A stretch of 64,000 bases of DNA from Phaeodactylum tricornutum CCAP 1055/1 (GCF_000150955.2 NC_011687.1:1-64000), one strand, 5' to 3'. Counted from the first letter of the stretch, positions 46,490 to 58,791 are shown. The notes: generated from the sequence alone by a model not told the origin. A program made the numbers and translations.

Positions 46490-46860
46490 CAGAATTTGAT
46501 CACATTTAACAGAAAGAAATAATGGAAACTCATCTTGTTCATATTTCTTGGGAGTCGTTCAGACTGTATTCAGATACGCAACATCTGGTAGCGGAAACTA
46601 TGAATCCGGGTTCTCTCTTATCCTGCCGGCGTAACAAGACATACAAGCAAACCAGACTGTTGATGATTTACAGGTACCTATTTCCGGATCCTGTTCTATG
46701 GTTGTTTGAGGTTTTCATTCGGTCGGGACGCTTGTGTCTTCACCTGTTGGTTTTTTGGAGTCTACGGTATGACTCCAGCACAGAGAGGACAGAATTACGT
46801 AATACAAATAGTACAGCATCAAATCGTACTGATTGATAGTAGCTGATCCAATCTGCTATT
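46490..46860. other. Intergenic region
   Basis: 371 bp downstream of the minus-strand Ser/Thr-rich gene. Short open frames only; nothing supported. Confidence 0.35.
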
Positions 46861-47796
46861 TTAAGCATCCGATTGGCGGGTACTGTCGCTACTACTTTTG
46901 GTCATGGGTGGAAGGGAAGCATCCGGTCCGCCATGCGGCTGCCGGGAATCCGCTAATGTGGGCTCTTTCCAAGCTAGGACGTGTGCCGAAGGTACCACTG
47001 GCGAGGTGCGTGTACGTCGCCGTTCGTCGGGGTCGCTGAGTCTGATGATGTCACCGTCCCGGATGCTCGTTTCGGGAAACAACGGCATGAGCGGCGAGTG
47101 CTGTTGCATTCCCGCCAGTTTGACTTCTTCGTAGTAGACCGTCGAGGCAATGGTATCGTCTTGGGTATGGAGGGTGTGGGAATCCGACACGACACTGGTA
47201 ACTTCGTCGAGCGGCACGACCTCGGGTTCGGCGTTGCTGTGTACCGGCGAAGCGAAACACAAGGTGCTGGCGAGGGCGGGATTCCGGGACAGAAATCGTG
47301 AAAAGGAGTTGGTAGCGTTGGCACCGACGGATCCCGAGCGCGAGGGTGTCCGTGGCTTGGTCCGAAAAATGTCGGCGGGACGTTTTCGTTTGGCCCCGGG
47401 GTGTCTTTGCGCCGGTGTAGCCAAAGCCTTTTCCGAACGGACTGGTTCTTTCGTCACCGCCGATTCCGAACGATATCTCCGGGGCTCGATATTGATCAAG
47501 GTGGGTCGCGACGGGGTTGTTGGGGAGCGTTGCGGTTGTTGGCCTTCAAACAAGGCATCCCACTGTTTGTCTCTTAGTGCGAGACTTCGGGTCCGTCGTT
47601 TCATATCCGGGGTTGCGTTGGAAGAAAAGGTGGACTGTCGCGTGGGCGATATCGGTAGGGATAAATCCCCCACTTCGGGAACGTCAGATGCCGCTATGCA
47701 CTCGGACCAGACGGTGGGAGTTGCCGGTGGGGACACTGCTGCCTTGGTACCGGCGGTGTCCCAACATCGACAAAGATTATCTACGAGTGACTGCAT
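46861..47796 (-). CDS. Ser/Thr/Pro-rich protein of unknown function
   Basis: A single exon of 311 residues. Composition is Ser, Thr, Pro and Arg-rich with several SP/TP sites (SPTRQST, TPSRPT, TPSRSGS) and basic clusters (KRRTRS, AKRKRP), which suggests a nuclear phosphoprotein. No domain is recognised. The antisense frame is also open (232 codons) but its composition looks less protein-like. A short (CAAA)n tract is at 47985-48007 in the upstream region shared with CCT6. Confidence 0.55.
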   Translation of the reverse strand: MQSLVDNLCRCWDTAGTKAAVSPPATPTVWSECIAASDVPEVGDLSLPISPTRQSTFSSNATPDMKRRTRSLALRDKQWDALFEGQQPQRSPTTPSRPTLINIEPRRYRSESAVTKEPVRSEKALATPAQRHPGAKRKRPADIFRTKPRTPSRSGSVGANATNSFSRFLSRNPALASTLCFASPVHSNAEPEVVPLDEVTSVVSDSHTLHTQDDTIASTVYYEEVKLAGMQQHSPLMPLFPETSIRDGDIIRLSDPDERRRTRTSPVVPSAHVLAWKEPTLADSRQPHGGPDASLPPMTKSSSDSTRQSDA

Positions 47797-48973
47797 CTTT
47801 CACACGCTTACCCGGAAAGCCGTCAGTATTACGTTACCACGGTGTTAGCGTGGCGGAGACGTAGCGACGGTAGAAAGGGCAAGGCGTAGACTCGGGTTCC
47901 TGAAGAATAATTCGAAGAGGTGCGCTCTGGCGCTCGACGTCGAGAGAAATTCCTATGGACGAGTGCTTCTCTGGCAACCGAACGAACAAACAAACAAACA
48001 AACAAACGAAACGGCCTTGACCACCACAACGTTACTGTAGAATACCAATCAACGAACTTGACTGTCAGTCAATCCCGGCTCTTCTCTCACAATACGGTTG
48101 GATTTTGCTGTTGGCACGGGAAGGCTCTACAGCACCATCAGGCTACTCACTGTCAATTGCACTGGGTATTTCGGGGCTGTGTTGGAGACTCGCTTCTTGG
48201 GCTTTTAGGGGCTTTTGTACGACCACTTTCCTGCCGAATCGAGTCCACACACATACATATACAAAAATACATGAATACACGACACAGTAGGTATTCTTGC
48301 AGGTCGATATTTCAAGTACTACGCCTCCCCAGCCAGCCTCGCCGACCGGCGTGCAACTACGAGGATTCCCACGTGCAATTTTTGATAGACTGTACAATTT
48401 GCTCGTCAAGTGTGCCGACTGAAATTTAATTTAGCTAAAAGGACGTCTTCTATCTAATATGGACAATTGCCGACATGCACTATGGTTACGGATCCGTTGG
48501 AATAAATTCAAGTTGTTCCCACGATTCCCCCCGAGTCTTTGACGACAATCGCGTCCACAGAACATGTGTGTCCGACGACCCTTGTGGGAAGGGTGAGCGA
48601 TGTACATATTCAGGCGAACGTACTTTTTGTTCAGAGGGGAATTCCGTCTGGCTGTCCCGCCTACCGGGTACCATCAAGCCATCCATGGTCCGCCCGGCAT
48701 TCCGAAATCGACCATGGATTCGTTGTAGGCTGCCGTTACCGCTCTCGAGCTTGTTTGCTGACCTACACCGCTACCAACAACAACAACAACAACAACAACG
48801 ACTATTGCACTACCAGTTATACCGTCAACGCCTTTGTCCCATACGATCCATTACGATCTAAATTGTTCACTCCCGATCGTTCTTTCACTCGCACATTTAC
48901 AGTTACAGTTAGTTCCTATTCCACCTTCCGCGCACCAAACTTCCTCTTCGTCCTCGTCATTCTTCCCCGCAGC
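47797..48973. promoter_or_regulatory. Divergent promoter region upstream of CCT6
   Basis: 1177 bp between divergent starts. It holds (CAAA)n at 47985-48007 and (CAA)n at about 48774-48799, the latter 175 bp before the CCT6 ATG. A frame upstream of CCT6 is open for about 145 codons but has no ATG. No other gene is supported. Confidence 0.45.
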
Positions 48974-50806
48974 ATGAGCAATTCAACGCTGCACGAAATT
49001 TCTCCCAACGCCGAGATTGTCTCGCGTCAACAGGCACTCCAGGTCAACGTCGCCGCTGCTGTCGGACTCTCCAACGTACTCAAGTCCAACTTGGGACCCA
49101 CGGGAACTTTGAAACTGCTCGTCGGGGGGACGATTGAGCAACTCAAGTTGACCAAAGATGGACTCACCTTGCTGAAAGAAATGCAGATACAGCATCCCAC
49201 CGCAGCGCTCATTGCCCGTACCGCTACGGCACAGGACGACGTCACCGGTGACGGAACCACGTCGGTCGTCTTGTTGACGGGAGAATTGCTCCGACAAGCC
49301 GAACTCCTCGTACGGGAAGGATTGCACCCACGGGTACTCACCGATGGACTCGATACGGCACGGGATGCCTGTTTGGAAGTCCTGAAAGCATTTGCCGTAG
49401 CTCATCCGGATCTAATCCATAATCGGGATCTATTGCAGCAAATTGCCCGGACCTCTCTGGCGACCAAACTCGACGGTCCTCTTGTGGATCAGGTACGTGC
49501 GCTTTTGTTGTTGTGGTAGCGTTAGCTGAGTAGTTATTTCGTACCGTGCCATACCGGAATTCAAGGATGCCCCCGTTGTCACTCTGGCGTCTCTTTGCTT
49601 ACTCACAGTCATACACCATCAACCCCTCTTTCCTTTCCTCACACTGTCCATTATAACTTTGTCTACGCTTACGCTTTTATCTAGATGTCTTCGGCGGTCG
49701 TCTCGGCCATTCAAACGATATACGAACCAGACACGCCGCTCGACTTGCACCGCGTGGAAATACTCACTTTGGCTCGCCACCGGGCCGTCGATTCCAAATT
49801 CGTTGCCGGTTTAGTGCTCGATCACGGTGCCCGCCACCCCGACATGCCCACACAACTCCTCAACGTCAAGGTCATGACCTGCAACATCTCGCTCGAATAC
49901 GAACAAACCGAAACGCAGGCCGGTTTCGTCTACTCCACTGCCGAAGAACGCGAAAAGCTCGTCGAAAGTGAACGTGTTTGGTTGGACGAGCGTTGTCGGC
50001 GCATTGTGGAATTCAAGCGCCAAGCCTGTGCAGACGGCGAGACCTTTTGCATCATCAATCAAAAAGGTGTGGATCCGTTGAGCTTGGACATGTTCGCCAA
50101 GGAAGGTATCCTTTGCCTGCGTCGGGCCAAACGTCGCAATATGGAACGTCTCACGCTCGCAACCGGCGGTAGTATCATTCTCAGTCTCGAAGATTTGGAA
50201 ACCAGCATGCTGGGCTACGCCGGTAGCGTCAAGCAAGTCACCTACGGCGAAGACAAGTACACGTTCGTGGAAGACTGCCCCAATTCACAGTCCGGGACTC
50301 TACTTTTACAGGGACCAAATAAGTTGACGACCGAACAAATCAAAGACGCCGCCAAAGACGGCTTACGGGCCGTCAAAAATGCCGTAGAAGACGGCGCCCT
50401 CGTGCCCGGAGGCGGCGCCTTTGAAATTGCCGCTTCGGAACATTTACTGCACAAAGTCGTGCCCACGCTCAAAGGCAAAACGAAACTGGGCGTACAAGCG
50501 TACGCACAGGCGCTTTTGGTCATTCCCAAAACGCTCGCCGCTAATTCGGGTTTTGACGTCCAGGACGTCCTGCTGAAACTTCAGGATGAACGCAACTCAA
50601 CCAACATGGCGATTGGTTTGGATGTCAAAACGGGGGAACCCATGTTGAGCGCGGAACAGGGTGTATGGGACAATGTCCGGGTCAAACGTCAAGGCTTGCA
50701 TCTGGCCACGGTCTTGGCCAACCAGCTACTGCTCGTGGACGAAGTCATGCGGGCTGGCAAACAAATGGGGAGAAATGCCCAACCAAATCCGGAAATGATG
50801 GGATAG
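48974..50806 (+). CDS. CCT6: Chaperonin CCT/TRiC zeta subunit
   Basis: Exons 48974-49492 and 49685-50806, GT-AG intron, 546 residues, the normal CCT length. Group II chaperonin motifs are all present: LGPTGTLKLLVGG, LTKDGLTLLKEMQ, GDGTTSVVLLTGE (ATP site, the catalytic Asp in GDGTT), and VPGGGAFE in the C-terminal equatorial domain. The N-terminus (ISPNAEIVSRQQALQVNVAAA) and the apical region place it with the zeta subunit. It folds actin and tubulin in the cytosol as one of eight subunits. The intron holds TCACAGTCA at 49603. Confidence 0.96.
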
Positions 50807-51552
50807 GCTACATACGAGTGCCTTTTCCTTTCACCAAGAGCACTGCTGGAGCTGTTGTCGGTGCCACGAAACTAGAGGAAGAGTAACAGAATGGTAAATA
50901 TCCTCATAAGCTCACGATTTTACTCCGAGTACCTATTTTCAAAGAAACCCACAGCTATGTTTAAACGTAAATGATGAATGCCCCAATATCCTCGGTAATC
51001 AAGACCTAGTGTTGACTACGGATTACATGCTTTTCATTTACCCTCAGTTTGCGTACCCTAACTGTAAGACGCTATCGGTTTTATATCTGATGTAGCCCTC
51101 GTCCGACAGTGTTTCCCGTCTCGATGCAAATAAGAAGCCTATAATTTGTCGTCTGTTTCGATTCGGAATACGATGCCACGTATCTATATTAACTATTGAA
51201 GTAGCGGTAGTCCACTATAATTTAAACAAAACTTCACGGCTTCGCTCTGGCGTTTTTTGGTTTTTAAAATAACGTTTGATACAACAGTCTTGACGAATCT
51301 TCAAGAGGTATAAATATACTACAGAAAGTGCGATGGGCACGTGTCGAAAACTGCGAATATAAATTTGACAAAAGACCAACGCCAAAATGCCGAAGGGACC
51401 AACACATCTTTTCTGCGAGGGTTGGGAGATCCCGATACCGTCAAGCATCGATCAAACTTCATTGGCGAGAAGCATACGATGAACTCACCGTAAAGGAAGA
51501 AACACTGGACATACTCTCTACGCCTCTTTCAAATCAAGAAGTACGCGCATCC
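50807..51552. other. Intergenic region
   Basis: 746 bp, AT-rich, no gene I can support. A frame open from about 51328 feeds into the doubtful ORF that follows but has no ATG in this part. Confidence 0.4.
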
Positions 51553-51846
51553 ATGATGAACAAGCCCTCCCAGAGTAATCAACAAACGAATGCCGGCGTT
51601 GAGCTCGCCCAAACTTCGTCTCGAGTGGGCCCTTGTCGTGCAGTATTCCCAAGTCTTCAGCTGCTGCTTTCCGTCTTTCCGGATTCTACCGAAAATGATA
51701 TTCTCCATGTGAGTACATCGGTACTCCTTCAGGAAGCTCTGGATATTGGAGAGGCCAGTATGGAAATACTCCGAACAGAGGATGAGCAGCAGCTTGACCA
51801 AGATCCTTCAAGCACCAAAAAATTGAGCCTCATTCTGCCGCCATGA
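51553..51846 (+). CDS. Doubtful small ORF
   Basis: 97 residues from the first in-frame ATG (MMNKPSQSNQQTN); the frame is open 75 codons further upstream. The C-terminal part SLQLLLSVFPDSTENDILHVSTSVLLQEALDIGEASMEIL looks like amphipathic helices. An upstream exon may exist. No family is recognised; it may not be a gene. Confidence 0.3.
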   Translation: MMNKPSQSNQQTNAGVELAQTSSRVGPCRAVFPSLQLLLSVFPDSTENDILHVSTSVLLQEALDIGEASMEILRTEDEQQLDQDPSSTKKLSLILPP

Positions 51847-52112
51847 AGTGGCCTTTAAATGGCAACCTCATCATCCCACAACCATTTTCGCTTCTATTCT
51901 TTTTAACAGTAAGCAGCTATTTAATCAATAGACGTATTCCAACTACCAGCCTTCAAGATAGATCCCACATCGAGCAGTAAAGTAGTTGACAGGGGGCCAT
52001 TCGGATCAGACGATAGAACATGGTTTGCTCTATACTCACACCAGAGATTTTCTAAAGCAAGCCATTCCATGCACTGCACTGTCATAGTTGAATGGAGCAA
52101 GGTACCACAGCC

Positions 52113-53387
52113 TTACTTCGTTCGAGTTACCCTTAGTTTCACGAAGCGATCGTTGCCGTAGAGGTCCCGGTACGTGTGTACAAAGACGACGCCCAGTGAG
52201 CAATCGCTTTCCAGCCATTTTCGAAGTAAAGCTGGATGGGTCGGATCAACCTCCATCCAGCAAACGGCATTTTCGACACACCAGAACGGTAGCTTCTTCA
52301 CAATACTACGTACAACATCCAGTCCATCCTCTCCTCCGCAGAGGGCGGTCTCGCTTTCAAAGTCAACAACCGTAGTTTCCAACGTTCCCATGTCAGCGCG
52401 GGGTATATAGGGCGGGTTGCTAACGACCGCATCGAAACGATCTTGGACCGTAGCCACGTCGAACACTTCGGCCTCGCAAAGTTGCGCGTTAAAGCGAGCT
52501 TGATATTGTGCGCCGAGTACTCGCTCGGCGTTTTCCGTAGCGGTTGCGACAGCCACGTGTTCGACATCGATTGCCTCGACGAAGCTATTCGGAAGTTTAG
52601 CAGCCAAAGAAACTCCAATGCATCCAGTCCCACAGCCCACGTCCAGTATCCGTAGACGGCAACGGTCACTGTTGTTTTTGGCAGCTAGCGTAGCAAGATC
52701 TTCCCGCACAAGCTCCACCAGTTCTTCCGTCTCGGGGCGGGGACAGAGCAATGGATGTCGGACAGTCAAGACGTAATCCAGAAAATCCCACTGGCCAGTT
52801 AAATATTGAATGGGTTCCATCGTTTTCCGGCGGACGAGCAAGGCCTGATAGGTTTTGAATTGCACGGCGGTTAGTACTTGATTGGCCAACAAATTGTTCG
52901 AAGACGGGATACTTTGGGACTGAGGCCGCATTAAAATCTTGCGCAAGTCTCGATACCCGGTTTCCCATGGCAGATCCAGGGCCGTGGACAAGAGATGTAT
53001 GACAGACTCTTCGGGCTCGGGTACTTCTACACTAACTAAATCAAGATAGGAGGTTGTTAAAATGGAAGCCACGGTCGGTAAGGAACATTTCTGTTGTTGC
53101 TCGTCTTCATCGTGAATGTGTATTTTGTCTGTCTGCTGAGACTGTGCGAACAAGCGTACGATTTGGCGTGCCGTCCCGCTCGAGGCAGTGGGGATCCTAG
53201 TATTTACGGATCCCAACGTGTTTCGGTTCCATCGCAGCCTTGTTCGTGCTTTTGTGAATCGGGGCGTCCTGTACTCGGCCATGAACCCTCCCACCAGTCG
53301 CCGTCTCATGGGGAACAGGACCAGTAAGGAAGCGACCCAGAGTGTAGCGGTACTTATCATGCGTTCTCGACAAGATAAAGTGCCCAT
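52113..53387 (-). CDS. PRMC: Release factor glutamine N5-methyltransferase, organelle form
   Basis: A single exon of 424 residues. A ~100-residue N-terminal extension with a hydrophobic stretch and many Arg suggests organelle targeting. Then come the PrmC N-domain (PIQYLTGQWDFLDYVLTV), the linker PLLCPRPETEELVE, the SAM-binding ILDVGCGTGCIGVSLA and the catalytic VVSNPPYIP. HemK/PrmC methylates the Gln of the GGQ motif of class I release factors. The likely site is plastid or mitochondrion. The ATG at 53387 follows an in-frame GTG that I do not use. Confidence 0.92.
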   Translation of the reverse strand: MGTLSCRERMISTATLWVASLLVLFPMRRRLVGGFMAEYRTPRFTKARTRLRWNRNTLGSVNTRIPTASSGTARQIVRLFAQSQQTDKIHIHDEDEQQQKCSLPTVASILTTSYLDLVSVEVPEPEESVIHLLSTALDLPWETGYRDLRKILMRPQSQSIPSSNNLLANQVLTAVQFKTYQALLVRRKTMEPIQYLTGQWDFLDYVLTVRHPLLCPRPETEELVELVREDLATLAAKNNSDRCRLRILDVGCGTGCIGVSLAAKLPNSFVEAIDVEHVAVATATENAERVLGAQYQARFNAQLCEAEVFDVATVQDRFDAVVSNPPYIPRADMGTLETTVVDFESETALCGGEDGLDVVRSIVKKLPFWCVENAVCWMEVDPTHPALLRKWLESDCSLGVVFVHTYRDLYGNDRFVKLRVTRTK

Positions 53388-54109
53388 CACAAATTCAACA
53401 CGAAAGGTTCGACTGCGGTGTTCCGCATCGCACGTGCCGGCGGTGTCTCGTGTCGTGCAGAAGATTCTTTTCCCGAATACAGCAGGGCTTCCCGTATGAA
53501 TGGGAGGAAGTCACAGCAGGGCGACGGTTCGTTCCTTGGGCTATGGCAGCTGTGGAGCTTGTCAAAGCGAATGGAAAGGCCAATGAAAATCCGTGACGAG
53601 TTCGCGACGCACACAACTTGGATGGCCGCTGTCCATCCGTCAGCGGTACACCGAACGTGAGAATTCGGCGCCGTGAGAATGCCAAAACGAAAGATCCACA
53701 AGGTTTCAAATTCAAAACGTGTTTGGTCCTTCTGCACTATTTATAAGTATTGACGGCCAGTTTGTGGCTTATGTCATTTCGAGCAATTTTTGGAATGGAT
53801 GACCTCTTCTCATTCCGTGTTTTTGGTGACGCACAATCATTGTCAATAGAGAAAGGTCGGCAGCAATTTTTGGTTTGCTATTTCATCGAGAGGCCCTGAT
53901 AGTGAAGGATGACTACGGTACGAAAGATTCACGTCGGGGAAAGATAGATAGGTAGAAATCTACGCATCATATCGTAGTCGGGATTGCCTCCCATATCTCC
54001 AATTCCGTGGACAACCTCTGACTTTATTTCTGGTCACAAATCTAGTGGATCTCCATTTGATACAACAGAATACGCTAAATCTACCACCTTCAATACAAAC
54101 ACGTAAGCC
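53388..54109. promoter_or_regulatory. Divergent promoter region, PRMC / PPC-like protein
   Basis: 722 bp between divergent starts. Small open frames exist on both strands (up to 116 codons) but show no family. No motif is seen. Confidence 0.35.
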
Positions 54110-56126
54110 ATGATCCGCAGTATTTGCTTCGCGCTTTGCATTGGGTTTACTTCTGGACAGGCGTCAAATCCTGCTTGTTCAGCCTCCCAAACGATTCCTT
54201 CCTTGCCTTTCGACACTGTTGGAGACGTCTCCCTCTCCTCTTTTATGGAAAATACTCAGGCCGAGAGCTGTGCGCTCTTGTCGTCCCTTTCGTTTCAAGA
54301 CAACGAAAATGCTCCCACCATACACCGTGGTCTTTGGTACGTGTATACGGCTTCATCCGATGGCTGCATTACGGCAACGGCCTCAGATTCGGACGGAGAC
54401 AATTCTTTCGACCCGGCATTGTTTGTTTACACCGGAGCTTGCTCGGAACTTTCCTGTGAAGCCATGAACGACGATTTGGCTCTCGGAAATTCGGACAGTC
54501 ATGTGAACTTTGACGCTGTCGCTGGCACTACGTACTACATCTTCGTCACCGGCAGTGAATTTGGATCGAGCAGCCCCGAATTTGACTTTTCGATTGCGGT
54601 AAGTACTTAATACAAATGGATTGAAACCGCATCGATTCAAAATACCACAAAGAAACTCACGGCGTTTTGCTTTGTCTATGCCGCTTCTTCAGCAAGTGTC
54701 CGAGACATGTTCCGTTGCGACCGGAAGTCAATTCTGTCCCGTATGTCTCAACGGAGGGCAACCTGCTGCCGGTGCCACCTTGGACGGAGAGTCACTCTGC
54801 CAAGACGTTCCTGAAGACATTTCCATTGTGGACCAGGGAGGCCGGTGCCTTCCTCTACAGATCACGGCAGGGCCCGTTTGTGGCTGCTCGGTCGATAACA
54901 CACAAGCTACTTGCAAGCTCTGTCCCGGAGGAGAAGATGTACCGGATCCCACATTACCCATTCCTATGGCCACTTTTACCACCTGTGGCAGTATAAACTC
55001 TTTCGCGGGAGGTGACTTGTGCGGGAATGATAGTACCCTGGGACTGGCCGCGCTGTGCGGATGTCCCGGAACAACTCCTTGCAGGTTGTGTGGCGAGTCC
55101 TCAATGACATATAACGCCAGCTTCACTTTAGAGTTTGGATTTGGGTTTTCCCTCTTGTGTGGCGACATAGACATTCAGCTACAATTCGCAAATGCTTTTT
55201 TCCCCATCACGGATAAGTGCAGTCCAGAATCTCTTGATCTTCTCTATGGAGCCAATGTCGTTGGCGCTTGCTGTAACGGGGAGGATTTTGTTTTTTCATT
55301 CCCTACTCCGGAGCCTTTCCCAACGCCCGCACCGGAGCCCACAACCTCCCCCCAGCCTTCATTTGGTCCATCCGGTCCAAGCTTGTGCCCGAATGCCCGC
55401 GACGTGGCGTCTTTTTCCAATGTTGTTACAGGCAATACCAATCTTGTCGCAACGGCCAATGACGAATCTGCTTTGTCTTGCAGTGCCGTGTCCTTTGGTT
55501 TCCTACCTTACCGGGGAGATTGGTTCACCTATACTCCCGAAAACGATGAATGCGTGACGATTGAACTACTTGGTGACTACGATACAGTTCTGGCAGTGTA
55601 TACGGGTGACGACTGCGATTCTTTGTCGTGTTTGGTCGACAATGACGATTTTTCTATTCCATCATCCCTCACTTTTAAGAGTCAAGTATCTTTCGAAAGC
55701 TCTGTTGGCAGTATCTACTACATCTTGGTCACTGGATTTCTCAGCAATGCAGGTATCTACAGTCTTCGGTTGACCGTAAGTGCCATTTTTATCGTCTACG
55801 CTTCGTGTGAATGATTAGGATGTGTCATTTGTCACTGACTCTTGTTTGACTCTTTCTTGGAGAAGGATTGCAACAATTCGACAAACACCGAAACCCCAGT
55901 TACCGCTCCTCCATCTTCTACAGTTCCAACTCTAGCTCCGGTGAACGAGATGCCCACCGCGTCGGCGCCAGTTGCGACCATTTCCCCGTCTCCTGCTGCT
56001 GATTCTAATGCTACACAATCACCAGCTGCTGGCAGTGCCTCGGGATCTGGAAACGGACAAGGCTTTTTTTGCGCTCGTGCTGTGATGACGGCGCTTTCAG
56101 TCACTGTCGTTTATCTGTGTGCATAA
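54110..56126 (+). CDS. Secreted, probably anchored protein with two PPC-like domains
   Basis: Exons 54110-54598, 54693-55775 and 55863-56126, all phase 0, GT-AG; 611 residues. A signal peptide (CFALCIGFTSGQA) is followed by a first beta-sandwich (WYVYTASSDGCITA...FVYTGAC...YYIFVTG), a ~230-residue Cys-rich middle region, a Pro-rich hinge, and a second copy of the sandwich (WFTYTPENDECVTIE...AVYTGDDC...YYILVTG). The paired motifs resemble pre-peptidase C-terminal (PPC) domains. A Thr/Pro/Ser tail ends in a hydrophobic stretch (AVMTALSVTVVYLCA), as for a GPI signal. The domain copies are split at similar exon ends, which fits exon-linked duplication. The third acceptor could be three bases later. 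Confidence 0.8.
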
Positions 56127-56714
56127 TTATGTAAAATGCAAGCAAAAATGGTGCCTGTTCTTCAGGTTCGTTTCGTTACAGCTTTGATGACTGTGGGCAC
56201 TCTTTTGCCTTCAACCTTGAATTGGTAGCTCCCCCCCCCCCCCGTCAAATCTTAGTTTTACGGTTAAATAACACGAACGCCATAGTTGTTGTGGCCTACC
56301 TGCAAAGTGCTTTGGGGTACACATGTGCGATGTGAACGTTTGTGTTTGTAGGTTTACAGTTGATTTGTCTTGGTCCTTCGGTGATGGGATGCACTAGCTA
56401 GCTAGCTAGGATTTCTATTTCCACTGTCAGTAGTGCTTGCGGTCGCAGTCTAACCTGTCCCGTGGCTGTGACATCAAAGTGAGTCAGCGAGCGTGATCGG
56501 GATTTTCGACCAGTTTCGCCCTTTCCGGTTCAACAATTTGCCTGCAATAGCTGGATCTTTCCAATTCCCAGTAACGGACAGTTCGCCATTGCCAAAAAGA
56601 GATTGTTAACGACGTGCTCACAGCGCAGTGGCCTAGTCCTTTGTTCGCATCACATACAACACGAGTTGCAGCAAAGAATCACTTCAAAGCGCTCAAAAAA
56701 ACCTTTGTCCCAAC
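56127..56714. other. Intergenic region with C-run and GCTA repeats
   Basis: 588 bp. A 13-C run is at 56231-56243 and a (GCTA)n tract at about 56395-56409. TGACTGTG (8 of 9 of the recurrent motif) is at about 56187. No gene. Confidence 0.45.
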
Positions 56715-58420
56715 ATGAGAGTAGCTCATTTTCCTTTCGCGGATGGTCTTTTGTTGGTACTTGGCGTGCTGTGGTGTACCGATGGCGCCTTGGCGTTCAC
56801 CGCGGCTCCATTGCACACTCAGTCGCACTTGGATTCAAAGAATGGCGTCTTCGGGAACGGAAAACTGACTGACAATCGCTTTTTCGGCAAGGCCGATACA
56901 GTTAGGCCCATTAGCACTCCGCGCGGTTCGGCTGTGGGAAACTTGAAGGCTTCCCCGTTGGTCGCACTGCTCTCGTCACCACTAGGTTCCGTTGGAGTGC
57001 TCGCCAGTATCGTCTTGGTGCACGAAATGGGACATTATCTGGCGGCTCGAAGTTTTGGTATTTCCGTGGAAGAATTTAGCATCGGATTTGGCCCCAAGCT
57101 GTTGGGCTTTCGAGCCTTTGGGGACGAATTCAATTTACGAGCGTTACCCCTGGGAGGCTACGTCCGATTTCCCGAAAATTACAACGCGACACGAGTCCGC
57201 GAAATGGAAGAAGCGGCATACTTAGCCGCAAAGGAGAATGGTGCGTTGGAAAAACCCGACGCTGCATCGGAAATACTGAACATGGTAACCTTTGGAGCCG
57301 TCGAAGCTCGGCAGCAAAGGGAAAAGGAGCAACAACTATTACAACAAGTGGAAGAATTTAACAACTTGCCGTTTTGGAAAAAAATGGTCAAGACACCTCC
57401 GCAAAAGTCGCTTGATCGCGGAAACGTTGAGATTGAGTATTATGATGATCCTAAGCTTTTACAGAATCGGCCGTGGCAAGAACGAGCTGTAGTCCTTAGC
57501 GGAGGAGTGGTAAGTCTGGTTGCGCCACACGTATATCTTTCGTCTCGACAACGGGGAGTAACTCATTCTCTCTTGGATTGGAAAAGGTATTTAATTTGCT
57601 CTTGAGTTTCTCGATCTACTTCGGCCAAATCAGCGTCGGGCCGGGACTTCCCCAACCTGTCTTTGATCGTGGAATCGTCATCAACGCGGCACCAACTTCC
57701 AACGCAGCGGCGAGCGGTTTGCTTCGAAAAGGCGATATCGTGTACGAGATCAACGGCTCGCCAGTTTCTGTTTCGTCATCGCCGTCACCGTATGAGGCAC
57801 AGAAATCTATCAACGAATTTATTGCCAAAATTCGAACGGCACCTGAAGGACAGCCAATAAAACTCGTTGTGAGGCATCCGAACGAAAAAGAACTGGTTAA
57901 TGTTGACGTCGTTCCCAAAAAGTTGGACGCTGCTGGACCTCAAACCATTGGAGTTTTGCTCGCACCAAACTACATCAAATCAGAAGTGTTACGTACCGAC
58001 AACGTCGGGGAAGCTGCTTCGTTAGCATACAAGTACGCTTATTCATTGACGAGCCAAACGGCTGCGGGTCTGGGGTCCTTATTTGGGGATTTGTTTTCCG
58101 GAAAAGCGGGCTCCTCCAGCAACCAAGTCTCGGGCCCTATTGGCTTGATACGTACAGGTTCCGAAGTCGTCGCGACTCAAGATCTGACTACCGTCTTATT
58201 GTTTGCCGCGGCCATCAGCATCAATTTGGGTGTTGTAAATGCCCTCCCTTTGCCTGCGCTGGATGGCGGACAGCTTCTCTTCGTCATTGCTGAAGCACTT
58301 ACCGGACGTAAAGTCAATCAACGATTACAGGAAGGAATTACTGGAGCGGCAGTTTTGCTGCTACTGCTTCTGAGCGTGGGTGCGGCCGTCGGCGATGTTT
58401 CCTCTATTCTTGGACGGTAG
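56715..58420 (+). CDS. Plastid site-2-type metalloprotease (M50, RseP-like) with PDZ domain
   Basis: Exons 56715-57509 and 57587-58420, phase 0, GT-AG; 542 residues. The signal peptide ends GALA-F, the diatom plastid motif. The zinc site VHEMGHYLAAR is near residue 102, and the partner motif NALPLPALDGGQLLF (LDG) is near the C-terminus, so both metal-binding parts are present. A charged insert of about 80 residues lies after the first core helix, and a PDZ domain (GLLRKGDIVYEINGSPV) sits in the middle. The order matches cyanobacterial RseP/plant ARASP-type proteases, which cut membrane proteins in the plastid envelope or thylakoid. The intron lies between the first core helix pair and PDZ. 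Confidence 0.9.
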
Positions 58421-58791
58421 GCTGTGTCCTGTCGCCTATCGCTAACGACTATATTCACTCTCGCCAATTACTCGCGGTCGGCAAGAAGCAGCGACCAAAG
58501 TTTTACAATACTAATATTAATATAATTTGCGTGTGGCTGGATTTCCACATATAATAATGGCTTTAGCGTTGAAAGTAATACATATAGTTGCAACAATTGC
58601 AGGGTATCCCAAAACCAGCGGTGCCCTGCTTTTGGAAAGTCGATGCTGTTACCAAGCTCGATGTCCATGGTAACAAAGACTTTTGGATGATTAGCTCGAA
58701 GTAATGGTGATATCCACTGGTATTCGCAAAAGCTCCTTTGAGCGGTGTTTTCAATCTACTGTAATTGGTGGTGGTGGAGATGGTTGACCAA
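58421..58791. other. Convergent intergenic region
   Basis: 371 bp between convergent stops; no gene or repeat seen. Confidence 0.4.

Noticed and set aside
47150-47848. 232-codon plus-strand frame opposite the Ser/Thr-rich gene
   Set aside because: Low-quality composition; the minus-strand frame is longer and has phosphoprotein-like features. Kept as an alternative only.
48539-48973. N-terminal extension of CCT6
   Set aside because: The frame is open but has no ATG and includes a (CAA)n run; CCT zeta proteins begin near the ATG at 48974.
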